Both the position numbers and the translations under genes were made by a program. From an uncultured Clostridia bacterium (GTDB lineage: Bacteria > Bacillota > Clostridia > HGM11514): 7,278 nt of DNA. The stretch spans positions 1 through 7,278 of the forward strand of contig CAKSSZ010000072.1 of assembly GCA_934489915.1 (NCBI GenBank). The letters run 5' to 3'. Positions within the stretch are counted from its first letter, which is position 1, and each line of letters opens with the position of its first letter. Shown piece by piece: positions 1-5,817 of the stretch. The notes beneath the pieces are model-generated. The model worked only from the letters and a program-made list of their open reading frames with translations. It was not told the origin of the DNA and ran no database searches.

Positions 1-839
1 GAGGCACCTTTGTATGCGTAGCAGTTAAGGCTCCCGGCTTTGGCGACAGAAGAAAGGCAATGCTGGAGGATATCGCAATCCTGACAGGCGGTCAGGTAAT
101 TTCCAGCGAGCTGGGTATGGAATTGAAGGATACCACCTTGGATCAGCTGGGTCGTGCCCGTCAGGTAAAGGTACAAAAAGAAAATACCATTATTGTTGAC
201 GGTATGGGCGAGGCTCAGGATATTAAGGCTCGTGTTGCTCAGATTAAGTCTCAAATTGCTGAAACCACCTCTGATTTTGACCGTGAAAAGCTGCAGGAAC
301 GGCTGGCAAAGCTGTCCGGCGGTGTTGCTGTCATCAAGGTTGGCGCTGCTACCGAAACTGAGATGAAGGAAATGAAGCTGAGAATTGAAGATGCGCTTTC
401 TGCAACCCGTGCCGCTGTAGAAGAAGGAATTGTTGCAGGCGGCGGTACCGCGTTTATCAATGCGATGGACGCTGTGGAAAAACAGATTGAATCGGCTGAA
501 GGCGATGAACGTACCGGTATGAAGATTGTACTGCGTGCACTGGAAGAACCGGTCAGACAAATTGCGGCAAATGCCGGTCTGGAAGGTTCTGTCATCGTAA
601 ATCAGATCAGAAAATCGGAAAAGGGAATTGGCTTTAATGCCCTGACCGAAGAATACATTGACATGATTAAGGGCGGTATTGTTGACCCGGCTAAAGTAAC
701 CCGTTCTGCATTGGAAAATGCGGCCAGTGTTGCTTCAATGCTGCTGACAACCGAGAGCCTGGTTGCCGATAAGCCAGAACCGGAAGCACCCGCTCCCAAT
801 CCCGCAGCAATGGGCGGCGGCATGGGCGGAATGTATTAA
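1..839 (+). CDS. groL: 60 kDa chaperonin GroEL, C-terminal half (5' truncated by window edge)
   Basis: GroEL forms the double-ring ATP-driven folding chamber that works with GroES in the cytoplasm. The reading frame is open from the window edge (first whole codon at 3) and gives 278 residues, roughly the C-terminal half of a protein of about 540. It starts in the apical domain with the family signature APGFGDRRKAMLEDIAILTGG-like segment. It continues through FDREKLQERLAKLSGG, which holds the Asp equivalent to the ATP-hydrolysing Asp398 of E. coli, and VEEGIVAGGG of the nucleotide pocket. It ends in the flexible Gly/Met tail GGGMGGMY. The gene is intact to its stop and followed by a strong terminator. 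Its promoter, any CIRCE element and groS would lie upstream, outside the window. Identification is certain. Confidence 0.98.
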   Translation, partial: GTFVCVAVKAPGFGDRRKAMLEDIAILTGGQVISSELGMELKDTTLDQLGRARQVKVQKENTIIVDGMGEAQDIKARVAQIKSQIAETTSDFDREKLQERLAKLSGGVAVIKVGAATETEMKEMKLRIEDALSATRAAVEEGIVAGGGTAFINAMDAVEKQIESAEGDERTGMKIVLRALEEPVRQIAANAGLEGSVIVNQIRKSEKGIGFNALTEEYIDMIKGGIVDPAKVTRSALENAASVASMLLTTESLVADKPEPEAPAPNPAAMGGGMGGMY

Positions 840-871
840 TCTTTTCCGGCTTGCAAATGATATAATGGATT

Positions 872-908
872 TTCCGCAGGATTTTTACGAATCCTGCGGA
901 ATTTTTTT
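872..908 (+). terminator. Intrinsic terminator of groL
   Basis: A perfect 11-bp stem (TTCCGCAGGAT at 872-882 with ATCCTGCGGAA at 891-901) encloses an 8-nt loop and is followed directly by seven T (902-908). It lies 33 nt after the groL stop and should end the groE transcript, separating it from the sigma-factor gene. Confidence 0.93.
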
Positions 909-924
909 GCAAATAACAGCCTGT

Positions 925-956
925 TTGAAACTTTTTTCAGTTTTTTCAGATATATA
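925..956 (+). promoter_or_regulatory. Candidate promoter of the sigma/anti-sigma pair
   Basis: TTGAAAC at 925-931 is followed by a T-rich stretch and an AT-rich TATATA box at 951-956. TGAAAC (926-931) also resembles the -35 element used by many ECF sigma factors, which would fit autoregulation. The spacing to TATATA (20 bp) is too long for a standard sigma-A promoter, and no clear ECF -10 (CGT-type) is visible, so the exact promoter is unresolved. Between the boxes the 9-mer TTTTTTCAG occurs twice in tandem (932-940, 941-949). Confidence 0.35.
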
Positions 957-1009
957 AAAGTGTAAAGAATAAAAGCTTTTAACTTTGCAGCGGAAAGATG
1001 GAGATGAAA

Positions 1010-1549
1010 ATGGCTGATGAGGCAAAGCTGCTGATGCGGCTCAAAAACAAACAAGGAAATTCAATTGACGAAGCAATCCAAATCTACACTCCATATTTAA
1101 GCACGGTTCTTTACCGCACGGTTGGGAACGGGCTTTCCAAAGAGGATGTTGAGGAAATTATATCGGACGTTTTTGTTGCACTTTGGAGAAATGCAGAAAA
1201 AATTGATTTGAGCAAAGGTACGGTACGGTCATATCTTGCCGCTGCCGCCCGCAATTTCGCATGGAAAAGGTTCAATAAAAACAGGGATTATGCTTGTCTT
1301 GATGAAATTGAAATTCCGGATGATACGTCAGCGGTTGAAACGCATTTGACCAACCGTGTTGTATGGGACGCAGTGATGAGCTTGGGCGAGCCTGATTGTG
1401 AAATATTCGTGAGATACTATAAATTTGATGAAAAAATCAAGGATATTTCAAAAACAATGGGTCTGAACATCTCGACCGTTAAAACCAAGCTTTCCAGAGG
1501 AAAATGTAAACTGAAAAGAATTTTATCGGATGCGGAGGAAGCGTTATGA
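1010..1549 (+). CDS. ECF-type (sigma-70 family) RNA polymerase sigma factor
   Basis: A 179-residue protein with the two-domain layout of extracytoplasmic-function sigma factors. Region sigma-2 spans about residues 20-90 (IYTPYLSTVLYR, then EDVEEIISDVFVALWRN as the core-binding helix, then a promoter-melting segment RSYLAAAARNFAWKRF). An acidic linker follows, then sigma-4 at about 115-172 with a helix-turn-helix (IKDISKTMGLNISTVKTKLSRGK) that would read the -35 box. I chose ATG 1010 because GGAG at 1000-1003 sits 6 nt upstream; in-frame ATGs at 998 and 1004 would add 4 or 2 residues. The gene overlaps the next by ATGA, so the two are translationally coupled, as is usual for a sigma factor and its membrane-bound regulator. 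The signal it answers to cannot be read from the sequence. ECF subgroup not assigned. Confidence 0.9.
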   Translation: MADEAKLLMRLKNKQGNSIDEAIQIYTPYLSTVLYRTVGNGLSKEDVEEIISDVFVALWRNAEKIDLSKGTVRSYLAAAARNFAWKRFNKNRDYACLDEIEIPDDTSAVETHLTNRVVWDAVMSLGEPDCEIFVRYYKFDEKIKDISKTMGLNISTVKTKLSRGKCKLKRILSDAEEAL

Positions 1550-2328
1550 GAAAGAAAAACGATTTGTTTGAAGAGTTAGGAATCCGTCAACGGGAGTTGC
1601 ATTCATGTAATGCCCTTGACGCTGATGTGCGGGCAATCAAACAAAAGGTTCACTCTCAGCTGGATTCCGCACGGGAAGAAAGGGAGTCAATGATGAAATC
1701 AAAGAAGAAAGTATCACTTATTGTTCTTGCAGCTACACTTGTTTTGGGGGTGACAGTCTTTGCGGCAAGCGGGATGATCTCCTCCTGGAGCAGTTCCTCC
1801 TCGTCTGTTCCGGATTACAAGACTTTTCCGACCTTATCACAAGTGACCAAGGATATTGGTTATAGCCCGGTTCTCGTGGAACGTTTTGAAAATGGCTATG
1901 CGTTTGCGGACGGCAGTGTTGTAACCAACAACCTTACGGATGAAAACGGCGATTTGGCGGAAACTTTTAAATCTGTTTCCTTTGATTATGAAAAAGACGG
2001 GGATCTGGTTGTGTTTACACAGGAAAAGTTTCAATCTCAAATTGACATGCCGGGCGAGGTGATCGCAAGAATCGATGATACGGATCTTTGCTATTATCAA
2101 TACGTCAACGTCAGCGTACCGGCAGACTATGAACTTACCGATGAAGAAAAAGCGGCAGAGGAGAACGGAACGTTGGTGTTCAGTTACGGATCACCGGAAG
2201 TAATGAGACAGAACATTCAACTGTTATCCTGGCAAAAAGACGGATTACGTTTTCAGCTGATGCAAATGAACGGAAAGCTATCCGGGGATGAGCTTGCAGA
2301 AATGGCGAAAGAGGTTTTATCTCAATAA
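1546..2328 (+). CDS. Putative membrane anti-sigma factor, single-pass, with DUF4367-like C-terminus
   Basis: A 260-residue protein with a hydrophilic N-terminal part (about 1-50) presumed cytoplasmic, a basic stretch KSKKK, one hydrophobic segment at about 56-75 (VSLIVLAATLVLGVTVFAAS), a serine-rich linker (79-87), and an extracytoplasmic domain of roughly 170 residues. The end (LSWQKDGLRFQLMQMNGKLSGDELAEMAKEVL) resembles the DUF4367-type domains on membrane proteins paired with clostridial sigma factors; this is from memory of the pattern. GGAGG at 1534-1538 lies 7 nt before ATG 1546, which overlaps the sigma stop codon. By position it should hold the sigma factor inactive at the membrane. 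No zinc-binding HxxxCxxC motif is present, so it is not a ZAS-class anti-sigma factor. An internal ATG at codon 50 has its own good ribosome binding site. Sigma binding is inferred, not seen. Confidence 0.72.
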   Translation: MRKKNDLFEELGIRQRELHSCNALDADVRAIKQKVHSQLDSAREERESMMKSKKKVSLIVLAATLVLGVTVFAASGMISSWSSSSSSVPDYKTFPTLSQVTKDIGYSPVLVERFENGYAFADGSVVTNNLTDENGDLAETFKSVSFDYEKDGDLVVFTQEKFQSQIDMPGEVIARIDDTDLCYYQYVNVSVPADYELTDEEKAAEENGTLVFSYGSPEVMRQNIQLLSWQKDGLRFQLMQMNGKLSGDELAEMAKEVLSQ

Positions 2329-2346
2329 CAACAAAAGTGAATGATG

Positions 2347-2383
2347 GAAAAGCAGTCCGGCGGCCGACTGCTTTTCTTTTTTT
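2347..2383 (+). terminator. Intrinsic terminator of the sigma/anti-sigma operon
   Basis: An 11-bp stem (GAAAAGCAGTC at 2347-2357 with GACTGCTTTTC at 2366-2376) carries a GC-rich 8-nt loop and is followed by seven T (2377-2383). It starts 18 nt after the stop codon. The A-rich left arm opposite the T-rich right arm might also let it act on antisense transcription, but a long T run exists only on this strand. Confidence 0.93.
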
Positions 2384-2476
2384 GTGTCCAAAAACAAGCC
2401 TTTTCTATTCTATTCTCCAAATATACCATATTTCTCATGAAAAAAGGTGAATAGTCTGATGGACAAGGGCAGAATT

Positions 2477-2489
2477 ACAAATAATTTGT
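2477..2489. repeat. 13-bp inverted repeat ACAAAT-A-ATTTGT
   Basis: The arms ACAAAT and ATTTGT are perfect complements around one central base, ending 12 bp upstream of the -35 box. The place suits a second operator half-turn or an activator site, but AT-rich DNA yields such repeats by chance and I recognise no known consensus. Confidence 0.35.
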
Positions 2490-2501
2490 CTAAAATGCAT
2501 A

Positions 2502-2519
2502 TTGATTTTTTTTTAACAA
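2502..2519. promoter_or_regulatory. Putative Rex (NADH/NAD+-sensing repressor) operator
   Basis: TTGATTTTTTTTTAACAA matches the clostridial Rex consensus TTGTTAANNNNTTAACAA at 11 of the 14 specified bases. The right half-site TTAACAA is perfect and the left keeps TTG and one further T, with the correct 18-bp length. It covers the -35 element and most of the spacer of the promoter, where a repressor would block RNA polymerase. Rex is known to control ldh and other NADH-consuming fermentation genes in Firmicutes, which agrees with the genes downstream. The long T run makes part of the match easy to reach by chance. Confidence 0.62.
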
Positions 2520-2530
2520 AGTGGTAAAAT
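2502..2530 (+). promoter_or_regulatory. Strong sigma-A promoter of the ldh-fumC-hdrBCA operon
   Basis: The -35 box TTGATT (2502-2507) and -10 box TAAAAT (2525-2530) are separated by exactly 17 bp, and TGG directly before the -10 gives an extended -10 motif (TG at 2522-2523). The spacer is rich in T. Transcription should start near 2537, leaving a leader of about 98 nt and excluding the upstream in-frame ATGs at 2529 and 2533 from the message. Confidence 0.85.
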
Positions 2531-2584
2531 GAATGGTAAGCGCAGGGAAGGGGACTTTTTGCCTTTTGCAAAAGAATCCTGTGC

Positions 2585-2609
2585 TTTGGCAAAGCTTCGG
2601 CTTGCCAAA
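2585..2609 (+). other. Leader hairpin with UUCG tetraloop
   Basis: TTTGGCAAAGC (2585-2595) pairs with GCTTGCCAAA (2600-2609) in 10 base pairs with one bulged A, closed by a C(UUCG)G tetraloop, an unusually stable cap. It is followed by A, not T, so it is not an intrinsic terminator. It ends 12 nt before the ribosome binding region of the next gene and may shield the 5' end or tune stability or translation of the message. A 12-bp palindrome CTTTTGCAAAAG lies upstream at 2563-2574. Confidence 0.6.
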
Positions 2610-2634
2610 AAATATCAAATTGGGAAGGTGCACT

Positions 2635-3579
2635 ATGAACAAAATTTCTATTATTGGAACGGGAAGCGTAGGTTCTACCATTGCTTATACTTTGATGGTG
2701 ATGGGGATTGCTTCAGAAATCACGATGATTGACATCAACAACGAAAAGGCGCTCGGGGAAGCATTGGACATCCGGCAGGGAACACCCTTTGGCGGTGCAT
2801 GTTCCATTTATGCCGGTACCTATTGTGATGCGGCAAATTCCGATATCGTGATCATTACCTCCGGGATTGCAAGAAAGCCCGGTCAGTCAAGATTAGAGCT
2901 GGCTCAGACCAATGTGGATATTTTAAAATCCATTATTCCTGATATTACAAGATATGCACCCAATGCGACTTATATTATTGTCAGCAATCCGGTGGATATT
3001 ATGACCTATACCTTCTGCCGTCGTTCCGGGCTGCCGGAAAATCAGGTACTCGGATCCGGTACCATCCTGGATACGGCTCGTTTGCGTGCCAGAATTGCAG
3101 AGTATTTTCATATTAACCAATGCAACGTGCATGCCTATGTGTTTGGCGAGCATGGGGATTCTTCCTTCATTCCCTGGTCTGTGGCCAATATTTCAAATGT
3201 GCCCATCCGGGAAAGTGAAAAGCTGATGCCCAACTCCAAAATCGATCTTCCGAAATTTTCGTGTGAAGAAGTGGAGCAGTATGTACGGAAATCCGGCGCA
3301 AGAATTATCGAACGGAAGGGTGCAACCTTTTATGCGGTGTCTGCTTCCGTTTGCCATATTTGTAAATGCCTGCTGACCGGAATTGACACCACCATGACCG
3401 TTTCCACCCCGATGCACGGAGAGTATGGAATTGAAGACGTGGCATTGAGCGTTTTGAATGTGATCGGAAACGAGGGAGCAAAGTCCAAGGTGCTGATTTC
3501 ACTGACGGACGAAGAAGTCGGAAAGCTGCAGCACAGTGCGGATACATTGAAAGAAGTTATGAACAATTTGAATATGTAA
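2635..3579 (+). CDS. ldh: LDH/MDH-family NAD-dependent 2-hydroxyacid dehydrogenase (annotated as L-lactate dehydrogenase; malate possible)
   Basis: A 314-residue cytoplasmic enzyme interconverting a 2-oxoacid and its L-2-hydroxyacid with NADH. Seen: Rossmann motif GTGSVG (8-13); Asp33 ending strand 2, selecting NAD over NADP; catalytic Arg86 (109 in LDH numbering), Asn118 (140), Asp146 (168), Arg149 (171) and His173 (195, in GEHGD); Thr231 (246) in KGATFY. Arg151 and His166 match the fructose-1,6-bisphosphate site residues 173 and 188 of allosteric bacterial LDHs. Odd: Arg80, in ARKPGQSR, is at the position (102) that is Gln in classical LDH and Arg in malate dehydrogenase, so the substrate is uncertain; fumarase next door favours malate. 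Some clostridial proteins annotated as LDH may also carry Arg here. The start is ATG 2635 (GGGAAGGTG just upstream, length fits family); a 34-codon extension to 2533 would begin before the predicted transcript start. Confidence 0.9.
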   Translation: MNKISIIGTGSVGSTIAYTLMVMGIASEITMIDINNEKALGEALDIRQGTPFGGACSIYAGTYCDAANSDIVIITSGIARKPGQSRLELAQTNVDILKSIIPDITRYAPNATYIIVSNPVDIMTYTFCRRSGLPENQVLGSGTILDTARLRARIAEYFHINQCNVHAYVFGEHGDSSFIPWSVANISNVPIRESEKLMPNSKIDLPKFSCEEVEQYVRKSGARIIERKGATFYAVSASVCHICKCLLTGIDTTMTVSTPMHGEYGIEDVALSVLNVIGNEGAKSKVLISLTDEEVGKLQHSADTLKEVMNNLNM

Positions 3580-3595
3580 AGGTGGTAATGTAGCG

Positions 3596-4972
3596 ATGGA
3601 ATTCAGAGTAGAGCACGATTCTATGGGAGAAGTAAAGGTGCCGGCTGAGAAACTCTGGGCGGCGCAAACCCAAAGAAGTCATGAGAATTTTAAAATCGGT
3701 GTTGATATTGAAACCATGCCCCGGGAAATTACCCATGCGTTTGGCGTATTGAAAAAAGCAGCTGCTTTAGCGAATGCGGAATTAAAGCCGGAAAAAATGA
3801 CGGCAGAAAAGAAAGAGGTTATTTCTACTGCATGCGATGAGGTGATTTCCGGCGCATTGAACGAACATTTTCCGCTGGTTGTATGGCAAACCGGCTCTGG
3901 CACACAGTCTAACATGAATGCCAACGAAGTCATTGCCAACCGTGCCAATCAGCTGGCAGGTAAAAAATTGGTGCACCCGAATGACGATATTAATATGAGC
4001 CAATCTTCCAACGATACCTTTCCCACAGCGATGCACATTTCAGCTGTAATTGCCATCGAGGATCAGCTGCTGCCGGCAATTGAACTGCTGGTGTCAGCCT
4101 TTAAGAAGCTGGAAGAGGAAAACGAGGGGATTGTAAAATCCGGCAGAACCCATTTGCAGGATGCTACACCGATTAAATTCAGTCAGGAGATCAGTGGATG
4201 GCGTTCCAGTCTGGAGCGTGACGCGGAACTGTTAAAGCTGGCAGTAAAGCCGTTATATGAGCTGGCATTGGGCGGAACAGCGGTTGGAACGGGGCTGAAT
4301 GCGCCGAAGGGCTTTTCTGAGCTGGTGGCAAAGAAGGTTGCAGAATTGACCGGTAAGCCTTTTGTTACCGCACCCAACAAATTTCATGCATTGACCTCCA
4401 AGGATGAGCTGGTATTTGCCCACGGCGCTATTAAAGCAACCGCTTGCGATATGATGAAAATTGCAAACGATATCCGTTGGCTTGCTTCCGGACCTCGGGA
4501 CGGGCTGGGTGAAATTTTTATTCCCGAAAACGAACCCGGATCTTCCATTATGCCCGGAAAGGTGAACCCCACTCAGTGCGAAGCGGTTACGATGGTAGCG
4601 GTACAGGTTATGGGGAATGATGTTGCAGTGGCAATGGCTGCCTCTCAGGGAAATTTTGAACTGAACGTGTTTATGCCGGTAGCGGCTTATAACTTCCTGC
4701 AATCGGCACGGCTGCTTTCAGAGGCTATGGTTTCTTTCCATCATAATTGCGTGATTGGAATTCGGGCAAATAAAGAAAAAATGCATTATAATTTATATCA
4801 TTCGTTGATGTTGGTGACAGCGCTCAATCCGTATATCGGGTATGAAAACGCTGCCAAAACAGCGAAAAAAGCGTATAAAGAAAATATTTCTCTGAAGGAA
4901 GCCTGTGTGGAACTGGGCTTTTTGACAGCAGAAAAATTTGACGAGGTATTTCACCCAGAACAAATGGTATAA
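3596..4972 (+). CDS. fumC: Class II fumarate hydratase (fumarase C)
   Basis: Interconverts L-malate and fumarate in the cytoplasm as an iron-independent homotetramer. The 458-residue length is normal for the class. Conserved regions are all present: TGSGTQSNMN (99-108), SQSSNDTFPTAMH (135-147), GRTHLQDATP with catalytic His186, and the superfamily signature GSSIMPGKVNPTQ (315-327) with the catalytic serine loop, Lys322 and Asn324. The C-terminal TALNPYIGYENAAKTAKKA is typical of fumarase and separates it from aspartase, which shares the fold; the active-site set alone would not fully exclude aspartase. AAAGGTGG at 3578-3585 overlaps the end of the dehydrogenase stop codon and lies 10 nt before ATG 3596. 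It follows the LDH/MDH gene by 16 nt, so the two are co-transcribed and could act in sequence on malate. Confidence 0.95.
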   Translation: MEFRVEHDSMGEVKVPAEKLWAAQTQRSHENFKIGVDIETMPREITHAFGVLKKAAALANAELKPEKMTAEKKEVISTACDEVISGALNEHFPLVVWQTGSGTQSNMNANEVIANRANQLAGKKLVHPNDDINMSQSSNDTFPTAMHISAVIAIEDQLLPAIELLVSAFKKLEEENEGIVKSGRTHLQDATPIKFSQEISGWRSSLERDAELLKLAVKPLYELALGGTAVGTGLNAPKGFSELVAKKVAELTGKPFVTAPNKFHALTSKDELVFAHGAIKATACDMMKIANDIRWLASGPRDGLGEIFIPENEPGSSIMPGKVNPTQCEAVTMVAVQVMGNDVAVAMAASQGNFELNVFMPVAAYNFLQSARLLSEAMVSFHHNCVIGIRANKEKMHYNLYHSLMLVTALNPYIGYENAAKTAKKAYKENISLKEACVELGFLTAEKFDEVFHPEQMV

Positions 4973-4997
4973 GGACAGAAAGGATGGAGGTAACGCA

Positions 4998-5792
4998 ATG
5001 AATGTAAGTTATTTTCCGGGCTGTACCCTCCGTACCAAGGCAAAGGAGCTGGATCGGTACGCCAGAGAATGCGCACAGGCGCTGGGGATCTCTCTTTGTG
5101 AAATTCCAGACTGGCAGTGCTGCGGCGGTGTGTATATCAGTGCAAAAGATGAAATTGCGTCCAAGCTTTCCAGTGTACGGGCTTTAATTGCAGCGCGGGA
5201 CGCACAGCAGCCTTTGATCACGGTGTGTTCGGCCTGTTATAATGTGATTAAGCAAACCAATTATGAAATGCAGACCAATGCAGAATTTGCCAATAAGGTA
5301 AATGCGTATTTGACGCAGGAAAAAATCCCTCCCCAGCCCTATTACGGGGAGGCGGAAACCTATCATTATTTGGAGCTGCTGCGGGATCATGTCGGGTTTG
5401 ATCAGTTGAAAGCGGCAGTCAAAAAGCCGTTAACCGGTCGGAAGATTGCAGCCTATTACGGATGTATGCTGCTGCGCCCCGGCCGTGTGCTTCGGTTTGA
5501 CGATCCGGAAAACCCCAGTATTTTAGAAGATTTTATTCGTGCGCTGGGAGCAGAGCCTGTGATTTACCCTGCACGGAATGAATGCTGCGGCGGATATGTT
5601 GTGGTGGAGGACGAAAACTTGGCGAATAAAAAAAGCCGGGCAGTGCTGCACAGCGCTGAGGTGAATGGCGCATGCGAGCTGGTGACGGCATGTCCGTTGT
5701 GCCGGTACAATTTGCTGAAGCAAAATTGCGATCTTCCTGTTACCTACTTCACAGAGCTGCTTGCGGAAGCGTTGGGAATCAAGGAAGCGTAA
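4998..5792 (+). CDS. hdrB: Heterodisulfide reductase subunit B-like protein (HdrB)
   Basis: A 264-residue protein made of two CCG domains, each complete. The first has Cys9, Cys41-Cys42, Cys77 and Cys80; the second has Cys156, Cys197-Cys198, Cys232 and Cys235 (CX31CCX34CX2C and CX40CCX33CX2C). In the methanogen enzyme these motifs hold two non-cubane [4Fe-4S] clusters where a disulfide is cleaved. Here the organism is probably not a methanogen, so the thiol/disulfide or other acceptor is unknown. The start is ATG 4998, with GGAGG at 4986-4990, 7 nt upstream; the open frame extends upstream to 4938 but overlaps fumC and lacks a good site. The gene lies 25 nt after fumC. HdrB, HdrC and HdrA should form one soluble complex. 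It is slightly shorter than methanogen HdrB (about 290). Related CCG proteins occur in thiol:fumarate reductase, glycolate oxidase and lactate-utilisation proteins. Confidence 0.9.
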   Translation: MNVSYFPGCTLRTKAKELDRYARECAQALGISLCEIPDWQCCGGVYISAKDEIASKLSSVRALIAARDAQQPLITVCSACYNVIKQTNYEMQTNAEFANKVNAYLTQEKIPPQPYYGEAETYHYLELLRDHVGFDQLKAAVKKPLTGRKIAAYYGCMLLRPGRVLRFDDPENPSILEDFIRALGAEPVIYPARNECCGGYVVVEDENLANKKSRAVLHSAEVNGACELVTACPLCRYNLLKQNCDLPVTYFTELLAEALGIKEA

Positions 5793-5817
5793 TTACCAAA
5801 GGAAAGGCGGCGAAACA

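Larger units (their letters stand above)
2329..2634 (+). promoter_or_regulatory. 306-bp intergenic control region upstream of the fermentation/Hdr operon
   Basis: This gap holds no convincing gene. In order it contains the terminator of the preceding operon, an AT-rich stretch with a short TCTAT tandem repeat (2404-2413), a 13-bp inverted repeat ACAAATAATTTGT (2477-2489), a Rex-like operator merged with a sigma-A promoter (2502-2530), and a leader of about 98 nt with a 12-bp palindrome and a UUCG-capped hairpin. A 22-codon frame at 2459-2527 overlaps the promoter and is not credible as a gene. Confidence 0.8.

Noticed and set aside
970..981. 12-bp palindrome TAAAAGCTTTTA upstream of the sigma gene
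   Set aside because: Short and AT-rich, no known consensus and no second copy seen; not strong enough to call an operator.
2459..2527. A 22-codon frame (ATG 2459 to TAA 2525-2527) with an AAGGTG-like site upstream, possible leader peptide
   Set aside because: It lies upstream of and across the predicted promoter, so it would not be on the operon message; the sequence MDKGRITNNLSKMHIDFFLTKW shows no attenuation-type codon run.
2533..2634. A 34-codon N-terminal extension of the dehydrogenase from ATG 2533
   Set aside because: The ATG precedes the expected transcript start near 2537, the extension has no family similarity, and the start at 2635 has a ribosome binding site and gives the standard length.
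3588..3593. ATG-TAG start-stop between the dehydrogenase and fumC
   Set aside because: Two-codon coincidence in the spacer after the ribosome binding site; the true start at 3596 is fixed by fumarase homology.
4253..4702. 149-codon open frame on the - strand inside fumC
   Set aside because: Shadow of the conserved fumarase coding strand; composition shows no protein family and no ribosome binding site or promoter was seen.
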